From the NCBI GenBank assembly GCA_910588125.1, contig CAJUPI010000056.1:1-20743 (forward strand): a stretch of 20,743 nt of DNA, read 5' to 3'. The notes beneath the pieces are model-generated. The model saw only the letters and a program-made list of their open reading frames with translations. It made no database searches and was not told the origin of the DNA. Below are positions 7,534 to 15,062 of the stretch, in pieces (position 1 is the first letter of the stretch; every line of letters starts with the position of its first letter). The stretch is from an uncultured Lachnospiraceae bacterium (GTDB lineage: Bacteria > Bacillota > Clostridia > Lachnospirales > Lachnospiraceae). Made by a program: the position numbers and the translations under genes.

Positions 7534-8949
7534 ATGAAATCAATTCGAAGTGAGATACGCCGCAGCTATTTTGTGCTGATTATATTTACTTGTGTATTTA
7601 TTACGGCCAATATTTTAGTAAATGCCGGTTCGTCCAGCAGATATAACCGGCTTTTGCAGGATTACCGTCAGGTGAACGAGCTTTCCATGATGAATAATGA
7701 CCGCAAGATCAGTTTTAAGTTATATTGTAAAAGTCATGAATATACGGCTCTTGAAAACTATTATGAAAACTGCAGCCATTTAAATGCCCGTCTTTCGGAG
7801 CTTGCGGAAAAGATGAAACATGACCGGCAGTGTAAAATGATGTATCGGATTGTTTGCCAGGTGGTAAAACATCATCAGGAGCTGGCATATTCTTATATAC
7901 AGGCGGACAGCCTGTACAGCCCGGGGGATATGAGTGTTTTGGATGAGGTGGATTTGGAGATTGAACGGTGTCTGAATCAGCTGATGAGCCGGTATCTGGA
8001 ATATTTGAACAAGGCATTCGAAGATTACAGCCGGCAGCTGAACCTCGTCAACTTCCTTATGAATCTGATTCTGATTGTCGGATGTTTGTTTACCTTGTCT
8101 GTGAACTACCGTATGAGCCGTGATATGTTGAGATCTATCAGCCGCCTCACGCTTGCTGCCAGGGAGATTACCAATAAAAATTTTGAGGTGGAGGATATTG
8201 AAGAGACGGCTTTTGAGGAGCTGAACCAGGTTTCTGGCACATTTGACCAGATGAAGCATACGATACGCAATATGATCACAGAGCTCAATGAGACGTATCA
8301 GATGAAGGAACGTCTGGCGGAAGCCAAGATCCGGGAATTACAGATGCAGATGAATCCCCATTTTCTCTTTAATACCCTGAGCCTGGTGATCCGCAGTGTA
8401 CAGATGGGGGAACGGGATACGGCGATTCAGTTGGTAAAAGCCATTTCGCAGATACTCAGAAGCAGTATAGAGATCAAGACAACGGCAATTCCCCTGGATG
8501 ATGAGATTGAGCTTTTGCAGGCATATCTGTATATCCAGAAGCTGCATTTAAAGGGCAGGATCCGGTTTTGCCTGGATGTGAGAAAATCATTTTTGGATGA
8601 TACTTTTATGATACCGCCTCTTACAATTCAGCCGTTGGTGGAGAACAGTATCCAGCACGGGCTAAAGGACAGGGTCAGCGGGGGGAAAGTAGATATTTTA
8701 ATTACAGAAAAGCCGGATCATATGGAGGTGGTGGTAGCGGATAACGGAGTGGGATTTGTATCCGGAGAAGAAGAGAAAAGGAGCAAAGAAAAGGCGCAGG
8801 TAAAAGAGAAGGGGAAGACCTCGATCGGGCTGAACAATGTGAAGGAGCGATTGAAGTTTTTTTACCGGAAAGAGGATGTGCTCCGGATTGAACGGATAGA
8901 CGGGATCACAAAGATCACTTTGAAGCTTTATAAGATAGAAGAATCATAA
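7534..8949 (+). CDS. LytS/YesM-type sensor histidine kinase
   Basis: Membrane sensor that autophosphorylates and passes phosphate to the response regulator encoded next. The 471-residue protein has a membrane segment at about 12-31, an extracytoplasmic region (about 32-170) that looks all-helical and small, a second membrane segment (about 171-191) and a HAMP-like linker. Then comes the His_kinase family block with H276 in QMNPHFLFN, and an HATPase domain with the N-box N371 (ENSIQHGL), ADNGVGF (402-408) and SIGLNNVKERL. A GGGGGAGA ribosome site precedes ATG 7534. The gene heads a four-gene operon that includes a solute-binding lipoprotein, suggesting the kinase may read a ligand through that protein. 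The ligand is unknown. Confidence 0.92.
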   Translation: MKSIRSEIRRSYFVLIIFTCVFITANILVNAGSSSRYNRLLQDYRQVNELSMMNNDRKISFKLYCKSHEYTALENYYENCSHLNARLSELAEKMKHDRQCKMMYRIVCQVVKHHQELAYSYIQADSLYSPGDMSVLDEVDLEIERCLNQLMSRYLEYLNKAFEDYSRQLNLVNFLMNLILIVGCLFTLSVNYRMSRDMLRSISRLTLAAREITNKNFEVEDIEETAFEELNQVSGTFDQMKHTIRNMITELNETYQMKERLAEAKIRELQMQMNPHFLFNTLSLVIRSVQMGERDTAIQLVKAISQILRSSIEIKTTAIPLDDEIELLQAYLYIQKLHLKGRIRFCLDVRKSFLDDTFMIPPLTIQPLVENSIQHGLKDRVSGGKVDILITEKPDHMEVVVADNGVGFVSGEEEKRSKEKAQVKEKGKTSIGLNNVKERLKFFYRKEDVLRIERIDGITKITLKLYKIEES

Positions 8950-8984
8950 AGGCAGAGAATAAATTTGATTGGCAGGAGGAGAAT

Positions 8985-10208
8985 ATGCTGCGGCTGATGT
9001 TGGCGGATGATGAGCAATATGAACGGAAATATTTAGAAAAAATTATTAGGGAAAGCTATCCGAGCCTTCTTGAGATAGTCTATGAGGCGGCAGATGGCGT
9101 GGATCTGATGGAGAATCTGGAGCAGTGTAAGCCTCATATCGTGCTTTTAGATATCAAGATGCCGCGGATGGACGGGCTGGATGCGGCGGAGGAGATCCGC
9201 AAAAAGTATCCGGATATTCAGATGATCATCATTTCTGCCTACAGTGATTTTGCTTATGCGAAGCAGGCGCTGAAGCTGGGAGTCACGGATTATCTGCTAA
9301 AGCCCTACCTGGATTCGGAATTGCAGGAGACGTTGGATAAGGTTATCGCAAGGGCGCGGGAAAGGGAGGATTCCCTGGCGCTGTTGTCATATTCAAATCA
9401 TGCGGATCAGAAGGTGACGTTTGATTTTTACCGGGATTTGGAAAAAGATTTGCTCTGGAGCCTGTTCTTTCGGAGAAAGCCGGTAGAGGAACTGAGAAAG
9501 CAGCTTGCCCTGTGGGAAATTGGTGAGGGATGGATGAAGGTGGTGCTGATCTCCAGTCCGGCATTGGTTTCGATGGGAACATTTTCCCAGGAGGTGCTAA
9601 AGAATTATTTTCATATGCCGGAGGTCAGGGCAATCAACAGTATCTGGATGGATCAGATGGTAATTTGCCTGTATGCGGCACAGGAAGATGCGTTTACCGA
9701 GCTGACCGGCTGCATCCGCCGGGCAAGAGATTATCTGGCAGGAGAGCATCAGATTCCGGTTGCATGCGGGGTCAGCGGCACTTGCAGCAGCGTGGATGCA
9801 CTGGCAGACGCTTATGAGGAGGCCGCCTCTTATATCAGCGAATATTCTGCAGGAGAAATCCGCGGAGCATTTATGGATATGACAGAAGGAATGCGGCGGA
9901 TTCTCAGCCTGGAGGAGGAAATCAGCCAGAGCCTGGTGCGGCAGGAACGAGGAACCTGTTATGATAATCTGATGAAATTGGTTGAGGAGCTGGAGCAATG
10001 CCTGATGTATCAGGATGTGTCGGTAAAACTGAATTTCGGGCGAAGCCTGATGACGATTCTTCGCGAGATCAATCAGAATCCAGGGGTCAGAATCAAGACG
10101 TCCCAGGCCGCTGCCTTATTTGAAAAATTGGGCGAGCTGAATTTTAACGGCGATAACTTAAAGTATCATATGGAGTACTTTTCTGAGATTGAGGTTTGGA
10201 AACAATGA
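8985..10208 (+). CDS. Response regulator of YesN type lacking the C-terminal AraC DNA-binding domain
   Basis: Partner of the upstream kinase. The 407-residue protein has a receiver domain (1-120) with acidic D8/D9, phosphoacceptor D56 in LLDIKMP, S84 and K106 (LLKP). A middle region (about 140-300) resembles the degenerate GGDEF-like segment found in YesN-type regulators. Such proteins normally continue into an AraC-type helix-turn-helix pair. Here the chain ends with a helical region and shows no recognisable helix-turn-helix. The stop codon overlaps the next start (ATGA, 10205-10208), and the following bases code for a different protein in another frame, so no simple frameshift restores the missing domain. 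Output may be by protein contact, or the gene may be a stable truncation. AGGAGGAG precedes the ATG. Confidence 0.85.
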   Translation: MLRLMLADDEQYERKYLEKIIRESYPSLLEIVYEAADGVDLMENLEQCKPHIVLLDIKMPRMDGLDAAEEIRKKYPDIQMIIISAYSDFAYAKQALKLGVTDYLLKPYLDSELQETLDKVIARAREREDSLALLSYSNHADQKVTFDFYRDLEKDLLWSLFFRRKPVEELRKQLALWEIGEGWMKVVLISSPALVSMGTFSQEVLKNYFHMPEVRAINSIWMDQMVICLYAAQEDAFTELTGCIRRARDYLAGEHQIPVACGVSGTCSSVDALADAYEEAASYISEYSAGEIRGAFMDMTEGMRRILSLEEEISQSLVRQERGTCYDNLMKLVEELEQCLMYQDVSVKLNFGRSLMTILREINQNPGVRIKTSQAAALFEKLGELNFNGDNLKYHMEYFSEIEVWKQ

Positions 10209-11278
10209 GGAAGGTCGAAAGAAACGCCTTTGGGAGGAGAATGCGGGGAATGGCGGCTATTTTGTCACCGGTTTTTCTTCCCGGGATGATGGTTTTGCTG
10301 GTAAGCGGATGCCTGATAGGATGCGATGCACTGGGAATATCGAAAAGAGAGAACAAAACGGAGCCGGATTTGGTGCTTTGCTATGGGGAAGTCAATCCCG
10401 AGGGGCACATAATGACGGATTCTGCCAAGTTTTTTGCGGACGAGGTGGAGCGGCTCAGCGAGGGGCGGATCGTGGTGGAGATATATCCGTCCGGGCAGAT
10501 GGGAGACGACCAGCAGTGTTATCGGGCCATGCAGATGGGATCTCTGGATCTGTATCGCGGCAACAGTGCATCTCTGGCGGAATGTGGGAGCCCGATGATT
10601 TCGGCACTGGCACTGCCTTATATTTTCCGGGATCGCGAACATTTCTGGAAAGTATGTGAAAGCGAACTGGGACAAAAAATCCTGGACGATATTGAGGTGA
10701 GCGCGAAGGGAATGAAAGGAATTGCCTATCTGGACGAGGGCGCCCGTAATTTTTTTACAAGGGAGCGGCCGGTCACGCGGATTGAGGATATGAAAAATCT
10801 CAAAATCCGGATGCAGCTGTCCGGCCTTATGGAGGATACGGTGGCCGCGTTGGGGGCAAAGGCAGTTCCCATTGCCTATGTGGAGCTGTATACGGCGCTT
10901 CAGTCAGGAAGTGTGGATGGTGCGGAGAACCCGCCAGTCAGTTATTTTTATAACAGATTTTATGAGGTGGCGCCCTATTATGTAAAGGACGGCCATACCT
11001 ATGCGCCGGGAGTGATTCTGATCAGTGAGATTACCTGGGACACGCTTAACGAGGAGCAAAAGCAGACGATTCTGGAAGCAGCACAGCTGACACAGGCGTA
11101 TAACCGGGCAGAGATCGAACGGGCGGACAGACAGGCATACCAGGCGCTTGAGAAAGCAGGTGTCAAGATTCTGGAGCTGGAAGATCCGGAAGCATGGAGT
11201 GCTGCTGTAGAACCGGTGTACCAAAAATACGGCGCACAGTTTTTGGATTTGATTGAGCAGGTTCAAAAGATGCGTTGA
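10205..11278 (+). CDS. TRAP-type (DctP family) solute-binding lipoprotein, orphan, in sensor operon
   Basis: Binds an extracellular solute, in this family usually an organic or sugar acid. The 357-residue protein has a basic N-terminus, a hydrophobic segment and a lipobox LVSGC with C36 as the predicted lipid-anchored residue. DctP-family blocks follow: FADEVERLSEGRIVVEIYP, the LKIRMQ segment with the ligand-binding arginine, and the VDGAENP-type segment. No membrane TRAP subunits are adjacent; its neighbours are a kinase/regulator pair and an isomerase. It is therefore probably a ligand receptor for the kinase or a spare binding protein for transporters elsewhere. ATG 10205 overlaps the regulator stop and gives a full signal peptide; ATG 10250 has a better-spaced ribosome site but leaves a shorter leader. 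It is clearly distinct from the two other binding proteins in the window. Confidence 0.85.
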   Translation: MRKVERNAFGRRMRGMAAILSPVFLPGMMVLLVSGCLIGCDALGISKRENKTEPDLVLCYGEVNPEGHIMTDSAKFFADEVERLSEGRIVVEIYPSGQMGDDQQCYRAMQMGSLDLYRGNSASLAECGSPMISALALPYIFRDREHFWKVCESELGQKILDDIEVSAKGMKGIAYLDEGARNFFTRERPVTRIEDMKNLKIRMQLSGLMEDTVAALGAKAVPIAYVELYTALQSGSVDGAENPPVSYFYNRFYEVAPYYVKDGHTYAPGVILISEITWDTLNEEQKQTILEAAQLTQAYNRAEIERADRQAYQALEKAGVKILELEDPEAWSAAVEPVYQKYGAQFLDLIEQVQKMR

Positions 11279-11294
11279 AGAAGGGAGAAAGAAA

Positions 11295-12434
11295 ATGAAG
11301 GAAGGATTGCTTAAACTGCCAAGAAATCGTGTTCGTCGCAATTATCTGGGAGGAGCCGGAATTGATCGGCTGCATGGGGAGGCCGTGTGCCAGGATAATG
11401 ATCGGCCGGAGGAGTGGATCGGCTCGATGGTGGAGGCAGTGAATCTGGGAATGGAGCCGGTGGAAAACGAGGGGCTGGCGATGGTGGAGACAGAAGAAGG
11501 GGTGTTTTGCCTGCGGGATCTGGTGGATAAAAACCGGCAGTTCTATTTGGGAAACAGTATCCATCAGGACGGGAGCTGGCAGCTCAGCTTTCTTCTGAAA
11601 ATTCTGGATTCGGCCATGCGCCTGCATGTCCAGGCCCATCCATCCACACAATTTGCCAATGAGATCATGGGGAAACCATACGGAAAGCTGGAGTGTTATT
11701 ATATTTTAAATGTGCGGGAGGGGATTGAGCCCTATATCCGTCTGGGATTTCAGCATGCGCCGGAGCGCGGGGAATGGAAAGAGATTGTTAAGACTCAGGA
11801 CAGTGCCAGGATGGATGCCTGTTTTGAGAAGATTCCGGTTAAGCCGGGAGAGGTTTGGTATATACCGGGAGGGATGCCCCATGCTATCGGCGAAGGCATC
11901 ACTATGCTGGAGATCATGGAACCTTCCGATCTGGTGGTGCGATGCGAATTTGAGCGGGAAGGCGTCGTAGTACCTGAGGAGGCACGGTACATGGGAAGAG
12001 ATCTGGACTTTTGCCTGGATGTGTTTGATTATACAGAGTATTCCCAGGAGGATATTATCCGGAAATGCCGGATCACACCGCAGGTGCTCGAAAAAACGGC
12101 GGCATATGAATGGCGGCGCCTGGTGGGAGAGAAGCTGACGCCCTGCTTTTTTGTGGAGAATTTAAAGATTTGGGAGGAGGCCGTGGTAGCCCATAACGGG
12201 AAGTTTACCTTGGGAGTAGTATGCCGTGGGAGCTGCCGGATAGAACAGGAAGCAAAGCCTGCTGGCAAGGAGCATGAGACATCATCCGGGCAGACGGCCG
12301 GCCGAAAGGGAGGGATCTGTCTGAAGCCGGGGGACAGTTTTGTAATTGCGGCTGCGGTCGGGGCCTGCCGGATTGTGCCAGAGGGAGAAGTGGAGCTGAC
12401 GTTGGTTTATCCGGGGAAGGATATGGAGAGATAG
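11295..12434 (+). CDS. manA: Class I mannose-6-phosphate isomerase
   Basis: Zinc-dependent cupin enzyme that interconverts mannose 6-phosphate and fructose 6-phosphate in the cytoplasm. The 379-residue protein shows the expected metal ligands: Q113 and H115 in HVQAHPS, E133 in GKLECYYIL, and H196 in PGGMPHAIG, with the PSD(L)VVR segment near 210-216. A second cupin half follows (about 290-379) with a hydrophilic insertion near 320-340. AAGGGAG at 11281-11287 precedes ATG 11295, 16 bases after the binding-protein stop, so it is the last gene of the sensor operon. Its presence suggests that the sensed compound is related to mannose or feeds in at fructose 6-phosphate, but that is inference. Some family members have lost isomerase activity; here the ligand set looks intact. 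Confidence 0.88.
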   Translation: MKEGLLKLPRNRVRRNYLGGAGIDRLHGEAVCQDNDRPEEWIGSMVEAVNLGMEPVENEGLAMVETEEGVFCLRDLVDKNRQFYLGNSIHQDGSWQLSFLLKILDSAMRLHVQAHPSTQFANEIMGKPYGKLECYYILNVREGIEPYIRLGFQHAPERGEWKEIVKTQDSARMDACFEKIPVKPGEVWYIPGGMPHAIGEGITMLEIMEPSDLVVRCEFEREGVVVPEEARYMGRDLDFCLDVFDYTEYSQEDIIRKCRITPQVLEKTAAYEWRRLVGEKLTPCFFVENLKIWEEAVVAHNGKFTLGVVCRGSCRIEQEAKPAGKEHETSSGQTAGRKGGICLKPGDSFVIAAAVGACRIVPEGEVELTLVYPGKDMER

Positions 12435-12467
12435 GGATTCGTGTAGGAGCGAAAAAACAGGTACGGG

Positions 12468-12773
12468 AACGGACCAAGGTCATTGAGTTGATTTTTTTCA
12501 GAGGGTGCGCCAGGGAAAAAGGAGCGGGAAGCGCCCGGAAATGGTCTGCTGATTTTTCCGGTTTCGGGATTAAGAATTCCTAAAATCTCTGATTTTTGCG
12601 AAAAGCGAAACGAAAATGCCCAAACTCGCTTCGCTCAGACAGTGTGCATTTTCGTTTCCAGGCAAAACTCAGAGATTTAAGGACTTCTAAATCCCTGCAA
12701 AGTCAAAATTAGCAGACCATTTCCGGGCGCTTCCCGCTCCTTTTTCCCTGGCTGGGTATTCTCAGAGCCAAGC
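12468..12773 (+). repeat. Long palindromic repeat, copy 3 (complete)
   Basis: The most complete copy. Outer arms 12510-12550 and 12711-12751 are perfect 41-base inverted repeats. Middle arms 12566-12599 and about 12662-12695 match at roughly 30 of 34 positions. The central stem is 12607-12619 with 12646-12658 (13 of 13), around a 26-base loop. Shared similarity with copy 2 begins at about 12468. The whole forms one hairpin about 240 bases long with nearly 90 paired positions. It lies just after manA, which has no other terminator-like signal. A T-rich stretch follows at 12793-12815. No coding capacity is evident. Confidence 0.93.
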
Positions 12774-12981
12774 CCTGCTCGTTCCTACCTCTGTTTTTGT
12801 TTCTCTTTTTCTGCTGGCGACGGCGCCTACCCATGTTATTATCTGATGTGATAATTCTTACTTAAATATATATGCTTTTCTGATTTTCCATAATATCAAT
12901 ATATCAGTAGTGAAAAAAATTTTCGTTCAGGAAATTTGTCCACAGTAACGCCAGCCACCAGCAACCGTCAAAATATTTGCC

Positions 12982-13198
12982 GGAAGAGGCGGGGGAGGCA
13001 GGCAAGGTTTGGCGACATTTGCAGGGGAGAGCGGTATCTTAGGAAAAAGGATGGCAGTTTGTACGGTTTGTTGCCGTAGCAGCAACGTGCGAAGACACGG
13101 CTGCGTACGAATTCTTACCGTGACTGCCGTCCTTTTTCCTTAGAGACCGCCGACCCGAAACCCGGAGCCAAACCTTGCCTGCCTCTCCCGCCTCTTCC
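12982..13198. repeat. Second type of long nested palindrome
   Basis: Outer arms 12982-13013 and 13167-13198 match at 31 of 32 positions as an inverted repeat. Inner arms 13031-13058 and 13123-13150 match at 25 of 28. The central 64 bases contain further short complementary pairs (GTACG/CGTAC, TTGC/GCAA, CGTG/CACG). The sequence differs from the three-copy family except for a short shared AGGAAAAAGG block, but the nested layout is alike. The rest of 12774-13378 holds no gene, tRNA or clear promoter that I can support. Confidence 0.88.
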
Positions 13199-13378
13199 TA
13201 AACAGCCTAGCCTGGTTGCGCTTCCTCCTGCGTGCTCCTCTGGAGATAATTATAACGTCATTTTTATACGCAAAGGAGAAAATGCGCCGGTATAAACAGA
13301 GCGTTAAGAAGACGGCGCACTTGTGTTAAGAATGTGTTTGTAAAGTGATAAGGAACTGCTAAGACCTGTCGGGATCGC

Positions 13379-13407
13379 TTGACGTTTAATATGTAAACGT
13401 TTATATT
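13379..13407 (+). promoter_or_regulatory. Promoter and overlapping operator of TRAP operon 1
   Basis: TTGACG at 13379-13384 and TATATT at 13402-13407 have a 17-base spacer. The operator TGTAAACGTTTATA (13392-13405), centred on CG, overlaps the spacer and the -10, so a bound LacI-family protein would block RNA polymerase. The leader to the first gene is about 80 bases. The layout is the same as at the second TRAP operon. Confidence 0.7.
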
Positions 13408-13493
13408 TTGTTCATGGCAGATAAACTGCCGGATAAGGATAGCCGATCTGGTTATCGGAATGGCTGCAAAAATTGTAGAAGGAGAGAAAAAGT

Positions 13494-14549
13494 ATGAGAA
13501 AGCGGAAGGTTCTAGCAGGTGTGTTGGCAGGGGTTATGACAATGCTTTGTGCATGCAGCGGCATGCCAGGGATGGGGAATGTGCAGCAGGCGGCGCCCGA
13601 GACGAAAGAAGGAGAAGAGGCCTCGGCGGATGATGGCAAGGTGTATGAGCTTAAGATCTCGACCTCGCAGACAGAACAGTCTTTAATTACCAGGAATTAT
13701 CAGAAGCTGGCGGACGAATTGAATGCTAGGTCAAACGGAAGGCTGAAGGTGACTGTGTTTCCGGCAGGCCAGCTGGGAAGTGATGAAGATGTTCTGGAGC
13801 AGGCGATTCAGGGGGCGAATGTGGCGGTTAATACCGATGCTTCCCGCATGGGCCAGTATGTAAAGGATTTTTCGATCTTGATGATGGGATATTTTGCGGA
13901 TGATTATGACGAGTGTTTTCAGGTGACACAAACCGATACCTTTAAGGGCTGGTGTGATTCGCTGTCAAAGGATCATGGAATCAAGATTCTTTCATTTGCC
14001 TTTTATGATGGCCCCCGTCAGTTTATGACGAATAAGCCGATCCAGTCTCCGGAGGATTTAAAGGGGCTGCGGATTCGCACGATTGGCCAGGAGGTTTGTA
14101 CCGAGACGATTCAGGCGATGGGGGCAACGCCGATTTCTATGTCCTGGGGTGAAGTATATAACGGAATCCAGTCCAAGGCGCTGGAGGGGTGCGAGGTACA
14201 GAATACCTCAAGCTATCCGTCCCGGATTTATGAAGTCTGTAAATATCAGTCAAAGACGGGACATTTTCAGCTGATGCAGGGGTTGGTTTGCGGCCAGGGA
14301 TGGTTTGAAAGCCTGCCGGAGGATTTGCAGAAGCTATTGGAGGATACAGCCAATGAGATCGGAAAGGCGACGGCAGCAGATGTCATGAATGAAGTGGCGG
14401 AGGCAGAGAAGAAAATGGTTGAGGCCGGTCTGGAGATTTATGAGCCGGATGTAGAGCCTTTCAAGGCGGCCGTGGATCCGATCTATGAGAAGTTGGGATA
14501 TTCCGAACTGAGGGAACAGCTATATAAAGAAATCGGGAAAACAAACTGA
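13494..14549 (+). CDS. dctP: TRAP transporter solute-binding lipoprotein (DctP family), cassette 1
   Basis: Captures an extracellular solute, in this family typically a carboxylate, and delivers it to the DctQ/DctM membrane subunits. The 351-residue protein has a signal peptide with lipobox LCAC (C21), a short acidic linker, and the DctP fold. Visible blocks are YELKISTSQTEQ, the FPAGQLGSDEDV segment (89-100), and LRIRTIG with R195, the expected carboxylate-binding arginine. ISMSWGEVYNGIQSKALEGCEVQN follows at about 214-237. Six mature-domain cysteines (141, 154, 202, 233, 249, 266) are unusual in number and recur in the second cassette. AAGGAGAG precedes the ATG. It is the first gene of a three-gene operon. 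The substrate cannot be assigned. Confidence 0.92.
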   Translation: MRKRKVLAGVLAGVMTMLCACSGMPGMGNVQQAAPETKEGEEASADDGKVYELKISTSQTEQSLITRNYQKLADELNARSNGRLKVTVFPAGQLGSDEDVLEQAIQGANVAVNTDASRMGQYVKDFSILMMGYFADDYDECFQVTQTDTFKGWCDSLSKDHGIKILSFAFYDGPRQFMTNKPIQSPEDLKGLRIRTIGQEVCTETIQAMGATPISMSWGEVYNGIQSKALEGCEVQNTSSYPSRIYEVCKYQSKTGHFQLMQGLVCGQGWFESLPEDLQKLLEDTANEIGKATAADVMNEVAEAEKKMVEAGLEIYEPDVEPFKAAVDPIYEKLGYSELREQLYKEIGKTN

Positions 14550-14579
14550 TAAAAGCATCCGGGAGAGCGAGGTAGTGGT

Positions 14580-15062
14580 ATGAAAAAGATTTCAGACATG
14601 GTTTTGAGAACAGAGGAAATCCTGGCCGGGGGGATGCTGGTTCTGATTTCTGTACTGGTTTTTTTGTCAGCGGTTGCGCGGACCATCGGGATGCCGGTAA
14701 ACTGGGCTCAGGATGTGTCGCTGCTGGCTTTTGGCTGGCTGACTTTTATCGGATCGGATATTATTGCCAGGGCGGGCAACCTGATCCGGATTGATATGTT
14801 GGCGAACAAGCTTCCGGCAATCGTACAAAAGGTGCTGGCAGTAGTTTTTGATGTGTTAATGGTCTTGTTTTTGCTGATATTGATTGTGTATGGTTTTCTT
14901 CTGGTATCTCAGAGCTGGAACCGTACCTTTAATACTCTGAAATTGAGCTATGCATGGTGTACCATGGCGGTGCCCATCGGTGCGCTGCTGTTGTTTTTCA
15001 CGATTACCGGAAAACTGATCAAAGATATCCGGACTCCGGTAAAGGAATGGGGGGAGAATTAA
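14580..15062 (+). CDS. dctQ: TRAP transporter small membrane subunit (DctQ), cassette 1
   Basis: Small integral membrane component that pairs with DctM to form a cation-gradient-driven uptake system. The 160-residue protein has four predicted membrane spans (about 12-34, 44-65, 86-108, 126-147). It carries the conserved WAQDVSLLAFGWLTFIGSD segment after the first loop, followed by IRIDML. It starts 30 bases after the binding-protein stop. The stop TAA is followed directly by the DctM start codon, indicating coupled translation. It is about three-quarters identical by eye to the DctQ of cassette 2. Confidence 0.9.
   Translation: MKKISDMVLRTEEILAGGMLVLISVLVFLSAVARTIGMPVNWAQDVSLLAFGWLTFIGSDIIARAGNLIRIDMLANKLPAIVQKVLAVVFDVLMVLFLLILIVYGFLLVSQSWNRTFNTLKLSYAWCTMAVPIGALLLFFTITGKLIKDIRTPVKEWGEN

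Noticed and set aside
10189..10659. Alternative frame after the response regulator as a frameshifted AraC domain
   Set aside because: The frame gives low-complexity Gly/Arg-rich sequence with no helix-turn-helix; the true frame there codes for a well-formed binding protein.
7066..12773. Copies 2 and 3 as the ends of a composite transposon carrying the sensor operon
   Set aside because: The copies are direct repeats flanking 7317-12468, so recombination between them could delete the segment, but there is no transposase or integrase and copy 1 shows the element is a dispersed family.
12435..13493. Possible CRISPR array or riboswitch in the long intergenic region
   Set aside because: There are no regularly spaced direct repeats; the structure is two separate inverted-repeat elements. 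No known riboswitch core was recognised.
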